Source: Synanceia verrucosa
Lineage: Eukaryota > Chordata > Actinopteri > Perciformes > Synanceiidae
DNA: 64,000 bases
Direction of reading: 5' to 3'
Assembly: GCA_029721515.1 (NCBI GenBank)
Contig: CM056564.1
Location: 310,001-374,000 of the forward strand
Made by a program: the position numbers and the translations under genes. Positions 55,061 through 64,000 of this stretch are shown here, piece after piece. The notes below the pieces were generated by a model. It did not search any database. It was not told the origin of the DNA and was given only the letters and a program-made list of their open reading frames with translations. Position 1 is the stretch's first letter. Every line of letters starts with the position of its first letter.

Positions 55061-55780
55061 TTTAAAAAAGACGAGAAGTGTTACGACAGAAGGCTGCTCT
55101 GAGCTCAGCTCACACGCTGACCACTGACTACGAACGACACTTAGACTGATGGGGGGCAAGTAAAGTAGTACGGTAACACCAATAAAATACACTAAATAAA
55201 CTAACTAGTAACGTTAATTATACTCACACACTGTGAGTGCGTGGTTTTTCAGCTGCTAAATTACCACACGCTTGACTTCCAACACTTTGGGTTATTCACA
55301 TCATGTTAGATGAATAATGTAATATTGATTCCATTAGAATAGTTAGCGATATTGAAATGTAGATTCAGGTCTCTTGAGCTTATTTGACTGATTAAATGAG
55401 CCCAAGTTGTTAACACTGGGTAGGATTTTAGCTAGGCTAACGGTTAGCGTTACCTTTACAAATTATAAATGTCACCTCGCCAAAGGTTATATATCAAATA
55501 CCATAGCTAGCATTAATACTTACCTACACACGTAGACGCTGCTTATTTAGCTCAAAATATTTCCTGTAGTTTTTCCATGGCTGTATCTCTGTCTCCACTT
55601 CGTATCCACGAGTTGGATTTTGAGAGCAGCAGCTGTTCTTCGCATATCTACGCCTGATTGGCTGAACAACGTCACGTGATTTGTACGGTTGTGTGCCATT
55701 GGTTTAGCTGATATAGTAAGCTGCGGCGTTTGCCTGCAAATTTAACAAACTTTAAACTATGATCATGGAAAAATGTGCAA
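55061..55780. other. No gene recognised
   Basis: Apparently unique AT-rich sequence. No domain seen. Confidence 0.4.
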
Positions 55781-55784
55781 GAAT

Positions 55785-55925
55785 CACGAGTGCCAACAAA
55801 GAAAATCTGATGAAGAAAAAAATAAACTTTAAAATGTAAAAGATCCAGGTCCTCCCTCACTAGGATCATTATTTTTCAAAACTAAAGCAGATACGCGGCC
55901 TCGGCCCACCGCCTAACTCTGTTTG
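55785..55925 (+). repeat. Repeat shared with 5450-5630
   Basis: Diverged copy (GAGTGCCAACAA, CAGGTCCTCCCTCA, GGCCCACCGCCTAAC). It abuts the leader of the LTR element on its right. Confidence 0.45.
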
Positions 55926-55929
55926 TTCC

Positions 55930-57134
55930 CCATTGCACTGTCAGTTTTTTTATTTTTTTTTTTACTTTTTTACTTTTTCAGAGCTCTTATCTCAATGCTA
56001 TAGCTTCCTTTTCCTGAGTCCCTGACTCGGTCTATCCTTGACAAATAGCAGTGATCTTGTTTTGGACCCTGGCTCAAAATTCACACTTTTACCAGTTTTA
56101 CGCACAAAATTCGCAGGAATTGAACCTGGTCTTATTTTGCCGCTACAGCCCCCTGACTGTCTTCGACTGTCTATTTTTACAGTCCCTGTCTTCGAAATCC
56201 CAGACCTAGGACAGTCCCTCGACCGTCCCCAAAGTCTCAGACTTGTTATTTTTACAGTCCCTGACTGTCTTAGGAGTCCCTGACTCGGTATTTTACCGAT
56301 GTGGTCTTGTTCTAGCCCTTTCAGCTGAACTCACACTGTACTTATTTTTACCCGGGAATATGTATATTTTTACAGTAATCTCAAACAGTGGTGATTCTAA
56401 CCAAAAATTAATCCCACAATTAACCTCTTACTTAGGAGCAACAATACTGGCCCTCAGAATCAGGAAGAGGTGATCAAAAATGGAAATTCAATGTCTCACC
56501 GGGTGTTGTCCTTGTGCAGATCGTTGCAAAGTTAGCCACAGGCCCCAGGACGTCGGGTCCTCGTCCCTTAATTTTGATTTGTGAGGTAGAGGATGGGGTT
56601 GTCACCCGAGGTTCAAAAGGGTTTTTTTTCCCAACGGCCTGGTGGTCAGGACGGACTCTCGAACAATTCTACTTCTGACACCAAATTGTTGTGGAAATAT
56701 TCTGTCAGGATGTTTTAATTTCCACAGGGTTCTTTAACTACATAAGAGTCTGGTGAATAAACTTCACTGATTCAGTTGCCCAGAAGAGTTACTCTTTTAT
56801 CTGTCTGCAGAACAGAGATGAGATTTCAAACACATACTGTAGCTCAAAGCGTTGTCAGTGAATGCCCATACAGAATGTCAGGAAAAACAGTATTTATGCA
56901 CTTCTGATACATACATGTGTGCATGAGTTCTTGCTAACAGGCAATACCATCATAGTGAGAAACAAACATGCTGTATGTTTTAATGTAGGCAGAGTCCACA
57001 TGTTTATCAGGCCTGATGGTGAGGAAAAGGCATACTGCACACACACTGTTCTCTGTGAAGACTAAACAAGATAACTTCTAGCAACATCATCATGAGTTCA
57101 TACATAACAGCTTCTGACACATTCTGCTACCACA
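55930..57134 (-). mobile_element. LTR-retroelement 5' end: LTR, primer site, leader
   Basis: On the minus strand a 447-bp segment begins TGTGGTAGCAGAATG (57134) and ends TTTCCACAACA (56688), with inverted TGT/ACA ends. Three bases later TGGTGTCAGAAGTAGAAT resembles a retroviral primer-binding site. The following 730 bases have no gag frame; they contain repeated TTTTTACAGTCCCTG motifs (plus strand). The body and 3' LTR are not seen. It is probably a truncated endogenous retrovirus. Confidence 0.55.
56688..57134 (-). repeat. LTR, 447 bp
   Basis: Boundaries are set by the terminal TGT/ACA and the adjacent primer-site-like sequence. No second copy is seen in this window, so the boundaries are unverified. 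Confidence 0.5.
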
Positions 57135-57429
57135 GCTGTTTAAATTTGTATCACAAAATAAACAAACCCTTGTAATTTTAATAAACTTGTAATTTTATCA
57201 TTGTTAATAATTAATAATTTATTAAAATCTAAAGCTGTGTGGTTAATGCTACAATTACTTATGTAAAGAAACACACAAAATAAAGAAACACCTACAGCAT
57301 ATTCATATAAAATAGCGCTGCCAAATGATTATTTTTTAAAATCACAGAATTTTGACAGTTAACTAATAATACACCAGTAGTTTTACAGATCATATTAACA
57401 TTGGTTGAATGATCAATGATGTCAGTTGA

Positions 57430-57893
57430 CAACAAGGCAACCAGAGTTTGTCTCTTAGACCAGAGTCTTCATGATGTTGACTGATCTGCAGTCAGCTGAC
57501 ACCATTTAACAAGCCCTGTAGTTAACTTCTTCATTTAGTTTCATCCACTGGTCTGTGGAGACTTGATCACTGCTAAATAATAGATTTAGACTGTTAGCCG
57601 TTAGCAACCATCTGAATAGTTGCACAAATATGCTGAGCTTGTAGCATGTTTAGCTCATAGACACTAACTCAAACTGGAAGTACTTAAGTGATATTTTAAT
57701 TCAGTTTTTCATAAGGTTCATATTACGTTTGATGTCACCACTGAGCTGTCTGGGAGTTTTTCAAAATAAAACTACCCATTCAGAAGTGTATTCTAGTTCT
57801 TCTCCATGACTGCAGAAGGAAGCAGCTGTGTTGTTCAAATGGTACAGTGAGTGACAACAGAGCCTCTCCTTTAATGTGAATATAAGGAAGTGT
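57430..57893 (-). repeat. Ala-cassette downstream flank
   Basis: Inverted relative to 10760-11210, consistent with the minus-strand tRNA-Ala that precedes it. Confidence 0.85.
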
Positions 57894-57966
57894 TGGAGAT
57901 GCCAGGGATTAAACCCAGGACCTCATACATGCAAAGCATGTGCTCTACCACTGAGCTAAATCCCCC
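57894..57966 (-). tRNA. tRNA-Ala(TGC)
   Basis: 73 nt: GGGGGATTTAGCTCAGTGGT, anticodon arm CATGC TTTGCAT GTATG, CTGGGTTTAATCCCTGG and CATCTCCA. The stems pair and anticodon TGC is present. C56 is T, as in several tRNAs of this cluster. Best intact member of the Gly-Ala cassette family. Confidence 0.82.
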
Positions 57967-58087
57967 ATGGTGTCACATCAAACCACCATACTACCAATCA
58001 CTTTTGAAAAGTAGGCCATATGTGACTCTTCTGCATAATTTCAGATAATATAAAAGCAACACTATACTATCACTGGAGGAAAAGGAC

Positions 58088-58159
58088 TGTGATTGCTGGG
58101 AATCAAACTGAGATCATCTGCTTGGAAGGCAGCCATGCTCACCACTATACCACCATCAT
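58088..58159 (-). pseudogene. tRNA-Gly(TCC) relic
   Basis: 72 nt with intact A-box region and anticodon arm CTGCCTTCCAAGCAG, but the acceptor strands pair at only 5 of 7 positions and the T arm is mutated (CTCAGTTTGATTCCCAG). Confidence 0.65.
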
Positions 58160-58420
58160 GGGTCAAAAAGACAGTTTCCACAAAGTCTGCAATTTATCTG
58201 CAAATTGAGACTAAAAAAGTTCCAAAAACATCCTGCCTCATCCCAGAAGGTTCTGACTGACCACAGACCAGTTGCAGTGACTTCACACATCATCAAGGGC
58301 TCCTGCTCCATCTTCTCAGACCCCAGGTTCACCATGCACTCAATCTACTGTTTGAATACCAGGAGAGGATGGGGTGAAATGATGTCATCCTATAACAATC
58401 CCAAAAAAATTCAGAAAAGA

Positions 58421-59469
58421 TACACTATATTGCCAAAAGTATTCGCTCACCCACCCAAATAATCAGAATCAGGTGTTCCAATCACTTCCATGGCCACAGG
58501 TGTATAAAATCAAGCACCTAGGCATGCAGACTGCTTTTACAAACATTTGTGAAAGAATGGGTCGCTCTCAGGAGCTCAGTGAATTCCAGCGTGGAACTGT
58601 GATAGGATGCCACCTGTGCAACAAATCCAGTCGTGAAATTTCCTCACTCCTAAATATTCCACGTCAACTGTCAGCTTTATTATAAGAATGCGGAAGTGTT
58701 TGGGAATGACAGCAACTCAGCCACAAAGTGGTAGACCACATAAACTGATGGAGCGGGGTCAGCGGATGCTGAGGCGCATAGTGTGAAGAGATCACCAACT
58801 TTCTGCAGAGTCATTCGTTACAGACCTCCCAACTTCATGTGGCCTTCAGTTTAGCTCAAGAACAGTGCACAGAGAGCTTCATGGAATGGATTTCCATGGC
58901 CGAGCAGCTGCATCCAAGCCATACATCACCAAGTGCAATGCAAAGCGGCGGATGCAGTGGTGTAAAGCACGCCACCACTGGACTCTAGAGCAGTGGAGAC
59001 GTGTTCTCTGGAGTGACGAATCACACTTCTCCATCTGGCAATCTGATGGACGAGTCTGGGTTTGGTGGTTGCCAGGAGAACGATACTTGTCGGACTGCAT
59101 TGTGCCAAGTGTAAAGTTTGGTGGAGGGGGGATTATGGTGTGGGGTTGTTTTTCAGGAGCTGGGCTTGGCCCCTTAGTTCCAGTGAAAGGAACTCTGAAT
59201 CCTTCAGGGATGAATTAGAGCAGAGACTGAGAGCCAGACCTTCTTGTCCAACATCAGTGTGTGACCTCACAAATACACTTCTGGAAGAATGGTCAAAAAT
59301 TCCAATAAACACACTCCTAAACCTTGTGGACAGCCTTCCCAGAAGAGTTGAAGCTGTTATAGCTGCAAAGTGTGGACCGACGTCATATTGAACCCTATGG
59401 ATTAGGATGTCACTTAAGTTCATATGCGAGTCAAGGCAGGTGAACGAATACGTTTGGCAATACAGTGTA
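58421..59469 (+). mobile_element. Tc1-like transposon, internally deleted
   Basis: The ends TACACTATATTGCCAAAAGT and, in reverse complement, TACACTGTATTGCCAAACGT are inverted repeats beginning at TA dinucleotides. The transposase remnant has an N-terminal helix-turn-helix start (MGRSQELSEFQRGTVIGCHL, 58557), stops near 58683 and 58785, and the first catalytic block LWSDESHFSIW near 59008-59040. The sequence jumps from GTLNPSG to DELEQRLRARPS near 59212, so the segment with the second Asp and the start of the third motif is deleted. Confidence 0.92.
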
Positions 59470-59555
59470 TTGTTGTTTCGAACGAAAGAACTTTAGGATG
59501 AAACTTACGATGCATTGTCTCTATAGACTGAGCTACTGCTGCCCTAATGCAGTCA

Positions 59556-59627
59556 TTCCCATACCGGGAGTTGAACCCAGGCCACGTGGGTGAAAACCAG
59601 GGATCCTAACCACTAGACCATATGGGA
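59556..59627 (-). tRNA. tRNA-Glu(TTC)
   Basis: 72 nt: TCCCATATGGTCTAGTGGTT, anticodon loop TTTTCAC, CTGGGTTCAACTCCCGG and TATGGGAA. The acceptor is perfect and the B box intact. One mismatch occurs in the anticodon stem (CCTGG/CCACG). It is the least damaged Glu gene here, and its flank matches the relics at 9.4 and 33.2 kb. Confidence 0.83.
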
Positions 59628-59786
59628 CTGATGTGTTAATGCTTTGCCCACCACCACCACTGTAGAGCAGTTTAGAAGAAAAGAGGAACTGGTAGCAGTT
59701 TGTGCCTGTTGATCATCGTCAGACCATAGTCTAGTATATCTACCATGATAAAAGCCCAAATTAGACAAAAAAACTTTTGAGTTAAA

Positions 59787-59822
59787 TGATGATGATGATG
59801 ATGATAATAATAATGATAATAA
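59787..59822. repeat. (GAT)n/(AAT)n microsatellite
   Basis: Trinucleotide runs GATGATGATGATGATGATAA followed by TAATAATGATAATAA. Confidence 0.9.
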
Positions 59823-59984
59823 CAAGAATAATTTAATGCTAATGATGACCATGATTACAGCCTAAATTACACAAAAACAACTTATTGAGGTATCAAAGAA
59901 AGTTTCGCTCTGGAACCCAGGTATTGAAATTGGCATTGTATCAAAAAAGTCTGAACGATACCCAGCCCTACCAATAAATCAGAC

Positions 59985-60123
59985 GTTACTCAAGTCACAG
60001 TTACTCAGTACTTGAGTAGTTTTTGACTAATTTTGACAATTCATTACTACTTCTTGTCAAAATTATTCTGAAGTGACAATATTCTTACTTGAGTGTAATT
60101 TTTGGCTACTATACCCACCTCTG
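59985..60123 (-). repeat. Fish MITE fragment (ACTTGAGTA type)
   Basis: In reverse complement: CAGAGGTGGGTATAGTAGCC followed by AAAAATTACACTCAAGTAAG, a widespread fish DNA-element end. It stops 40 bases before the integrase gene, so upstream exons of that gene, if any, lie beyond it or were lost. Confidence 0.6.
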
Positions 60124-60163
60124 TTTTATATTTCATATAGACTAGGCCTACATGTCACGGCTT

Positions 60164-61908
60164 ATGTTGATTATTCAGACAGGGTCAACATATGGTCGAA
60201 AGATGATGACCGGGTACCTGTCTGCAATGGGAATGGTTGCTGGTGAACGCCGGGTGGGGAAGATTTTGAGAACAACTCATCATCCTTATCACGAAATGCG
60301 CAAAAGTGTAAGTATCTTTGTGTAATGTTGTGGTATATGGAATAATGCATTTCACTTGCTGACTTTTACTATAACTTTCCTCCAAAGGGTGCACGTAACC
60401 TTAACCCGGTCCCCTACAGTGCTGCATACATGGGACATAAAGTCCACATCGACCAGAATGAAAAATTGGTCATGTTTGGAGTGACACACATTCTCGCAAT
60501 GGATGGATACAGCAGTAAGGTTGTTGCCCACGCAACCATGCCTGTGAAAAATAATCTCATGATCTGTGAAGATGTGTACAGGTTAGTTCGATGCTTCTAA
60601 ACATTTTTTTTTGCTTCAATACCCCCATTCTCTGAAGCCTCACACAATTCTATTACAAATTTGAGAAAAATAAATCATATCTTTAGTCATCTGCAGGCCT
60701 CTGTTGCACAATTTATTTAGGATGCAATGTTCTTGGTCTATCCTACATTGCAGACTTCACATTTGAATGAGTCATGTTGCCTTATTTTATAGATCAGCAG
60801 TTCTTGAATATGGGATGTGGGACCAGGTCAGGGTGGACCATGGCCGGGAATTTTACTTGTCCCTCTACATGCAGGAGATGCTGTCTAACCACAGACACAA
60901 CTTGGAAAGGCAACCATATCTCCAAACTCAGTCAACAAAGGTGAGGTAACAGTCTGCGTAATGTACAAAAATATGCCTGGTTTATGTCCAAAATGTGTGT
61001 TACTCAGATGTTAAGTACTGAACAACAAAAAAAACTTTAGCAATGATTGTTATTGTAATATATACCTGTTTAAAACAGAATACATCCCTTAACCTGATGC
61101 ACCCTTGAGTATTTTCTGTTACCTTTTCACATCTGACATAATCCTGTTTCCTCTCGCCATGCTGATTTTGCAGACTAAATTGAGTTGGGATATTTTTTTC
61201 TTGAAGTCTTGGTTTAATATTATGTACCTTTTAAGTAAAAACACTACCCTCTTCCTGTCTACAGAATCACACAGTAGAAAGAATGTGGGTAGAGATAAAC
61301 AACAGGGTAAATTACCCTTTGAAGGAGGCTTTCATGCAGCTGCAGGATCAGGAAGTCCTCAACATGGATGACAACATCACCAGATACTGTACATCTAACC
61401 TTACTGCTGAGCTGTGCAAGACTGGCATAACAAGAGCTGTACTTGCATGGAATGCACACAGAATACCGGGTGAGTTATATATATGTCAAAAAAAACAAAA
61501 AAACATACAGTCCAGTCCTATTTTGTTAAGTTTTTCTTTATTTTTAAGTTGACAGTGAATTCAAACAATAACTGACATATTGTGACCTATGATTTGTTCG
61601 CAGGCAAAGGTACACCCAATCATTTGGCAGCAGGAGGATGTCCCAAAAAACTGGGAGATGAGTTGTTGCCACATGCATCCCAAGCAGCAGACATGTACCA
61701 GCAGGATGTTGGCTCTTCACTTACTCGAGTCTCCTGTTTGGCAACGGACCCCTTCTCAACCGAGGAATACAAAATATCAGCAGAGCAACGTTTTGCTGAG
61801 GAGTACCCTGATATTTCAGTTTTATTAGACAACGTGGTAAACTATAACTTTTCACCTTTTCAGAATGCGTTGCTGTATCTGATAAACACTACGCAACAAT
61901 TTGCATGA
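60164..61908 (+). CDS. DDE integrase-core protein gene, five exons
   Basis: Exons are 60164 (or 60179)-60307, 60388-60581, 60793-60940, 61265-61469 and 61604-61908; all four introns are GT-AG and keep frame, giving about 331 residues to TGA at 61906. From the ATG at 60164, residues 6-55 (STYGRKMMTGYLSAMGMV, RRVGKILR) look like a DNA-binding N-domain. The integrase core has D70 (KVHIDQN), D128 (VRVDHGREF) and E168 (NHTVERMW), a D-x39-E arrangement, followed by a helical C-domain. It resembles uncharacterised integrase-core proteins of fish. The frame is intact, so it may be a domesticated or low-copy transposase. 60178 ends in AG, so the true start could be in an upstream exon. Confidence 0.8.
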
Positions 61909-61917
61909 ACATGTAAA

Positions 61918-61923
61918 ATAAAG
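61918..61923 (+). terminator. Polyadenylation signal AATAAA
   Basis: AATAAA lies about 10 bases after the stop codon of the integrase-core gene, supporting the gene end. Confidence 0.65.
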
Positions 61924-62166
61924 ACAAGTTGGCTGGATATACTGTATATTTTGTTACTTTCCAATTGCAACTAAAATTGAACAATTGCTACAATAGCAAT
62001 GACAAACATGACACTATTTTCACCACCTAGTAAGCATATTTTTCTAAAGTGCAACATGAATACTAAAATAATCTGTATCCTCAACAGCTTTTGAACAAGT
62101 GCAAAATTCTGACTTTTAACAAGGCAATTAGCCAGATATACCGTTGTACCAATCATACTTTAAGGG

Positions 62167-62646
62167 TTAAGCCATGTTAATAACATCTCCCAGTATGGAG
62201 AGAACATTGTCAAGACTGGTCAGCCTGTGTGTATTGACAGAGAATGCATCTGCCCTGCATTTGAGGCACTGCTCAAATGTCAGGATCCACTGGTCAACGC
62301 AGTTTTTGCAGCCAACAAAGCTTTTGCAGCATACAGCAATCACTGGTTCTTCCATTAGCCCTGTTTGATGAAGAAAATAAAAAGGACAATACATATGCAA
62401 GATTAGAGTTCAATGTTCTCTTTACTGTATCTACATAGTTCATATGTTTAATAACATGACAAGGGACAGTTTCACTTTAACATGGAAAAATGAATTGATG
62501 CTTGAGTCACTTGGATAGTAAATCTGATCCTGCTTAAATGTAGACTTTAATATAGATCAAAAAAAAATATCTCACAGACCTTTGCACACAATACAACCAA
62601 AGGCCTCCTTCATGTGTGTTATCACAGTGTTGGTCAGAACCAGCAT
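62167..62646 (-). CDS. RING-like zinc-finger protein, two exons, probably partial
   Basis: Exon 62580-62646 joins exon 62167-62360 through a GT-AG intron (donor GTCTGT, acceptor AAACAG), giving 86 residues from the ATG at 62644-62646. It has the spacing CIVC-x11-CC-x5-C-x2-C-x10-C-x2-C, including CCKSFVGCKNCVDQW and CLKCR, a variant RING finger that would bind zinc and could act in ubiquitin transfer. The frame stays open upstream to 62675, where a candidate LTR begins, so the 5' end may be cut. The gene converges with the integrase-core gene, 3' ends 258 bases apart. Confidence 0.6.
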
Positions 62647-62675
62647 AGCACCCCCGGTGTTACTAGCGTATGTTG

Positions 62676-63098
62676 TGTTAGGATTTTGTGTATGCATTTA
62701 CTCAGATTGTAGTTAGGGGGACACCACACTGTCTCCCACCTGGTTGTGCCATACCCTAAAAGGTGGTGGTCACTTGCAGTTTGGGGGGTCTGCAAAGTTG
62801 GTTACAGCCTGATGGATGCTGTACAATGCAGGATTTACATTTCCTACTTCTGTTGATTGATATGAAGAAACCATGTCAAAAGGGGAAATGTTAAATAGAT
62901 TGTAATTCTATGATGGTATGTTAAACATTGCTCTGACTTTATGTGCTCTACTTCAGTCTAAATCGCTGGATGTATGTTTTTAATTAATTATAATGACTAA
63001 GCTGACCTTGATACTGTGATAACAAGCAAACACCTTTTTCTGTCTCCCACTCGAACCTGAGATTAGAGATGTGTTCTCATTCTCTTCAGAGGTCAACA
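62676..63098 (+). repeat. Candidate solo LTR next to the RING-like gene
   Basis: It starts TGTTAGGATTTTGTGTATGC, the same 20 bases as the LTR at 6261, and a plausible end is GAGGTCAACA. No viral genes adjoin it and a target duplication is not evident. It stands in antisense orientation to the RING-like gene. Confidence 0.35.
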
Positions 63099-64000
63099 GT
63101 ACAGATACACTCGATTAATCGGCACCGTTTCATTTGGATGTTTCTGAAAAAGGAGGCATTGGTAACGCCGCCCTTTTTCAGAAAAAAGGGGGAGGAAGGC
63201 AGGTACTGATGTATTACAGTTCAAAATTAGACACTGTAGAAAACAGACAACCACGATGCACACATGATGTAGAAGCTAAAGCCGTCACAAAAATAGAACA
63301 CAAACAGCCATGAATTAGCCACCAAGTGTACCGACAACACATAGCATAACATTAAAGTGAAAGCTGATTTACAGAATGAGCCCTTTAATTGTTCAGACAC
63401 AAGAACATTATTTACAGACATTTGTTGTTTCAGACACCCACAAAATGGACTACAGACAGAATATGCTGTAGGAAAAGACTACGTGACAGTGACCTCTGAC
63501 AGACTACAGACTTCACCCTCAGCACAGAGAGCAGGACTGAAAACATGGACTGAAGCGCTCAAAGTAGCTGAGGGACAGATTGTAAATAGACTGTACAGTA
63601 AGAAAAATCATAAACCATATCTACTCAATAAAAATGAGGCAACAGACAAGCATATTATTGGGTAAATTTCACAAGGTTTGGTATTGAGTAAATAGTAATT
63701 AAATGAGGCCCTTAGTAGTTATCCATTTGAAATTTAAGTAAATATTTGCCTGAAAATCAAAAACACAATCATATTAAATGTATTTTACCTAAGACATTAA
63801 TTTAAATCTACATGACTAGAGAATCATTTCCTACAGCTAAGAAACACTAACTCTTTTTGATTAATCAGTGCATCATGTACAGTTTGTAAGTTTTGAATTA
63901 ATCAGTATGTACCCAGGTTTAGATTTCCCAGACAGGTCAGATCTGACTGTGGCTCGCTCTTTAAAAACTCAGACCTGGTTGGAGAAGCCTTAGGGATATT
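63099..64000. other. No gene recognised
   Basis: A 102-codon frame at 63357-63665 has no recognisable domain. The rest is AT-rich. Confidence 0.4.

Noticed and set aside
63357..63665. 102-codon frame as a gene
   Set aside because: No domain, splice context or homologous copy in the window supports it.

Overview
The window looks like ray-finned fish (teleost) nuclear DNA. It is AT-rich, has GT-AG introns and vertebrate-type tRNA genes, and is dominated by fish-style repeats: tRNA-headed SINEs, PIF/Harbinger-like and Tc1-like DNA elements, L1-type and other LINE fragments, retroviral remnants and a Ty3/Gypsy retrotransposon. There is no bacterial-style gene organisation.

Three contigs are joined by two 500-N gaps (3204-3703 and 18704-19203). 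Contig 1 (1-3203) is an inverted copy of 21051-24333. Contig 2 (3704-18703, exactly 15,000 bases) is, end to end, an inverted copy of 39896-54869 in contig 3. Because the matches stop at contig ends, contigs 1 and 2 may be alternative-haplotype pieces placed in the scaffold, not real duplications. Features from about 3.7 to 18.7 kb therefore appear twice, on opposite strands.

Layout. 1-3.2 kb: repeats and a tRNA-Ser relic. 3.7-18.7 kb and its mirror 39.9-54.9 kb: a broken multi-copy gene (YH-x2-C modules), an envelope transmembrane relic with a polypurine tract and candidate LTR, a LINE RT relic, tRNA-Glu/Leu/Gly/Ala/Gln genes or relics, an L1-type ORF1, a spliced but broken gene with a CxxC C-terminus, and a 54-bp AT-rich palindromic minisatellite. 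19.2-25.4 kb: SINEs, a Harbinger-like MITE and the partner of contig 1. 25.4-31.8 kb: a dense cluster of tRNA genes and decaying copies (Ala, four or five Ser, three Gly, Val, Asn). 32.3-33.2 kb: a Harbinger derivative inserted in a tRNA-Glu relic. 33.8-38.6 kb: a young Ty3/Gypsy element with two apparently identical 206-bp LTRs, a CATAT target duplication and a candidate -1 frameshift heptamer between gag and pol. 55.9-57.1 kb: an LTR with primer-binding site and leader but no genes. 57.9-59.6 kb: more tRNA genes and a Tc1-like copy lacking its catalytic centre. 60.1-62.7 kb: the only convincing host-like genes, a five-exon DDE integrase-core gene (+) convergent with a two-exon RING-like gene (-).

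The tRNA loci sit in recurring cassettes (Gly plus Ala with a shared 450-bp flank; Ser plus Gly in tandem; Glu with a shared flank), which suggests repeated local duplication followed by decay. No operons, CRISPR arrays or rRNA genes were seen. All identifications are by eye, so family names are approximate where stated.
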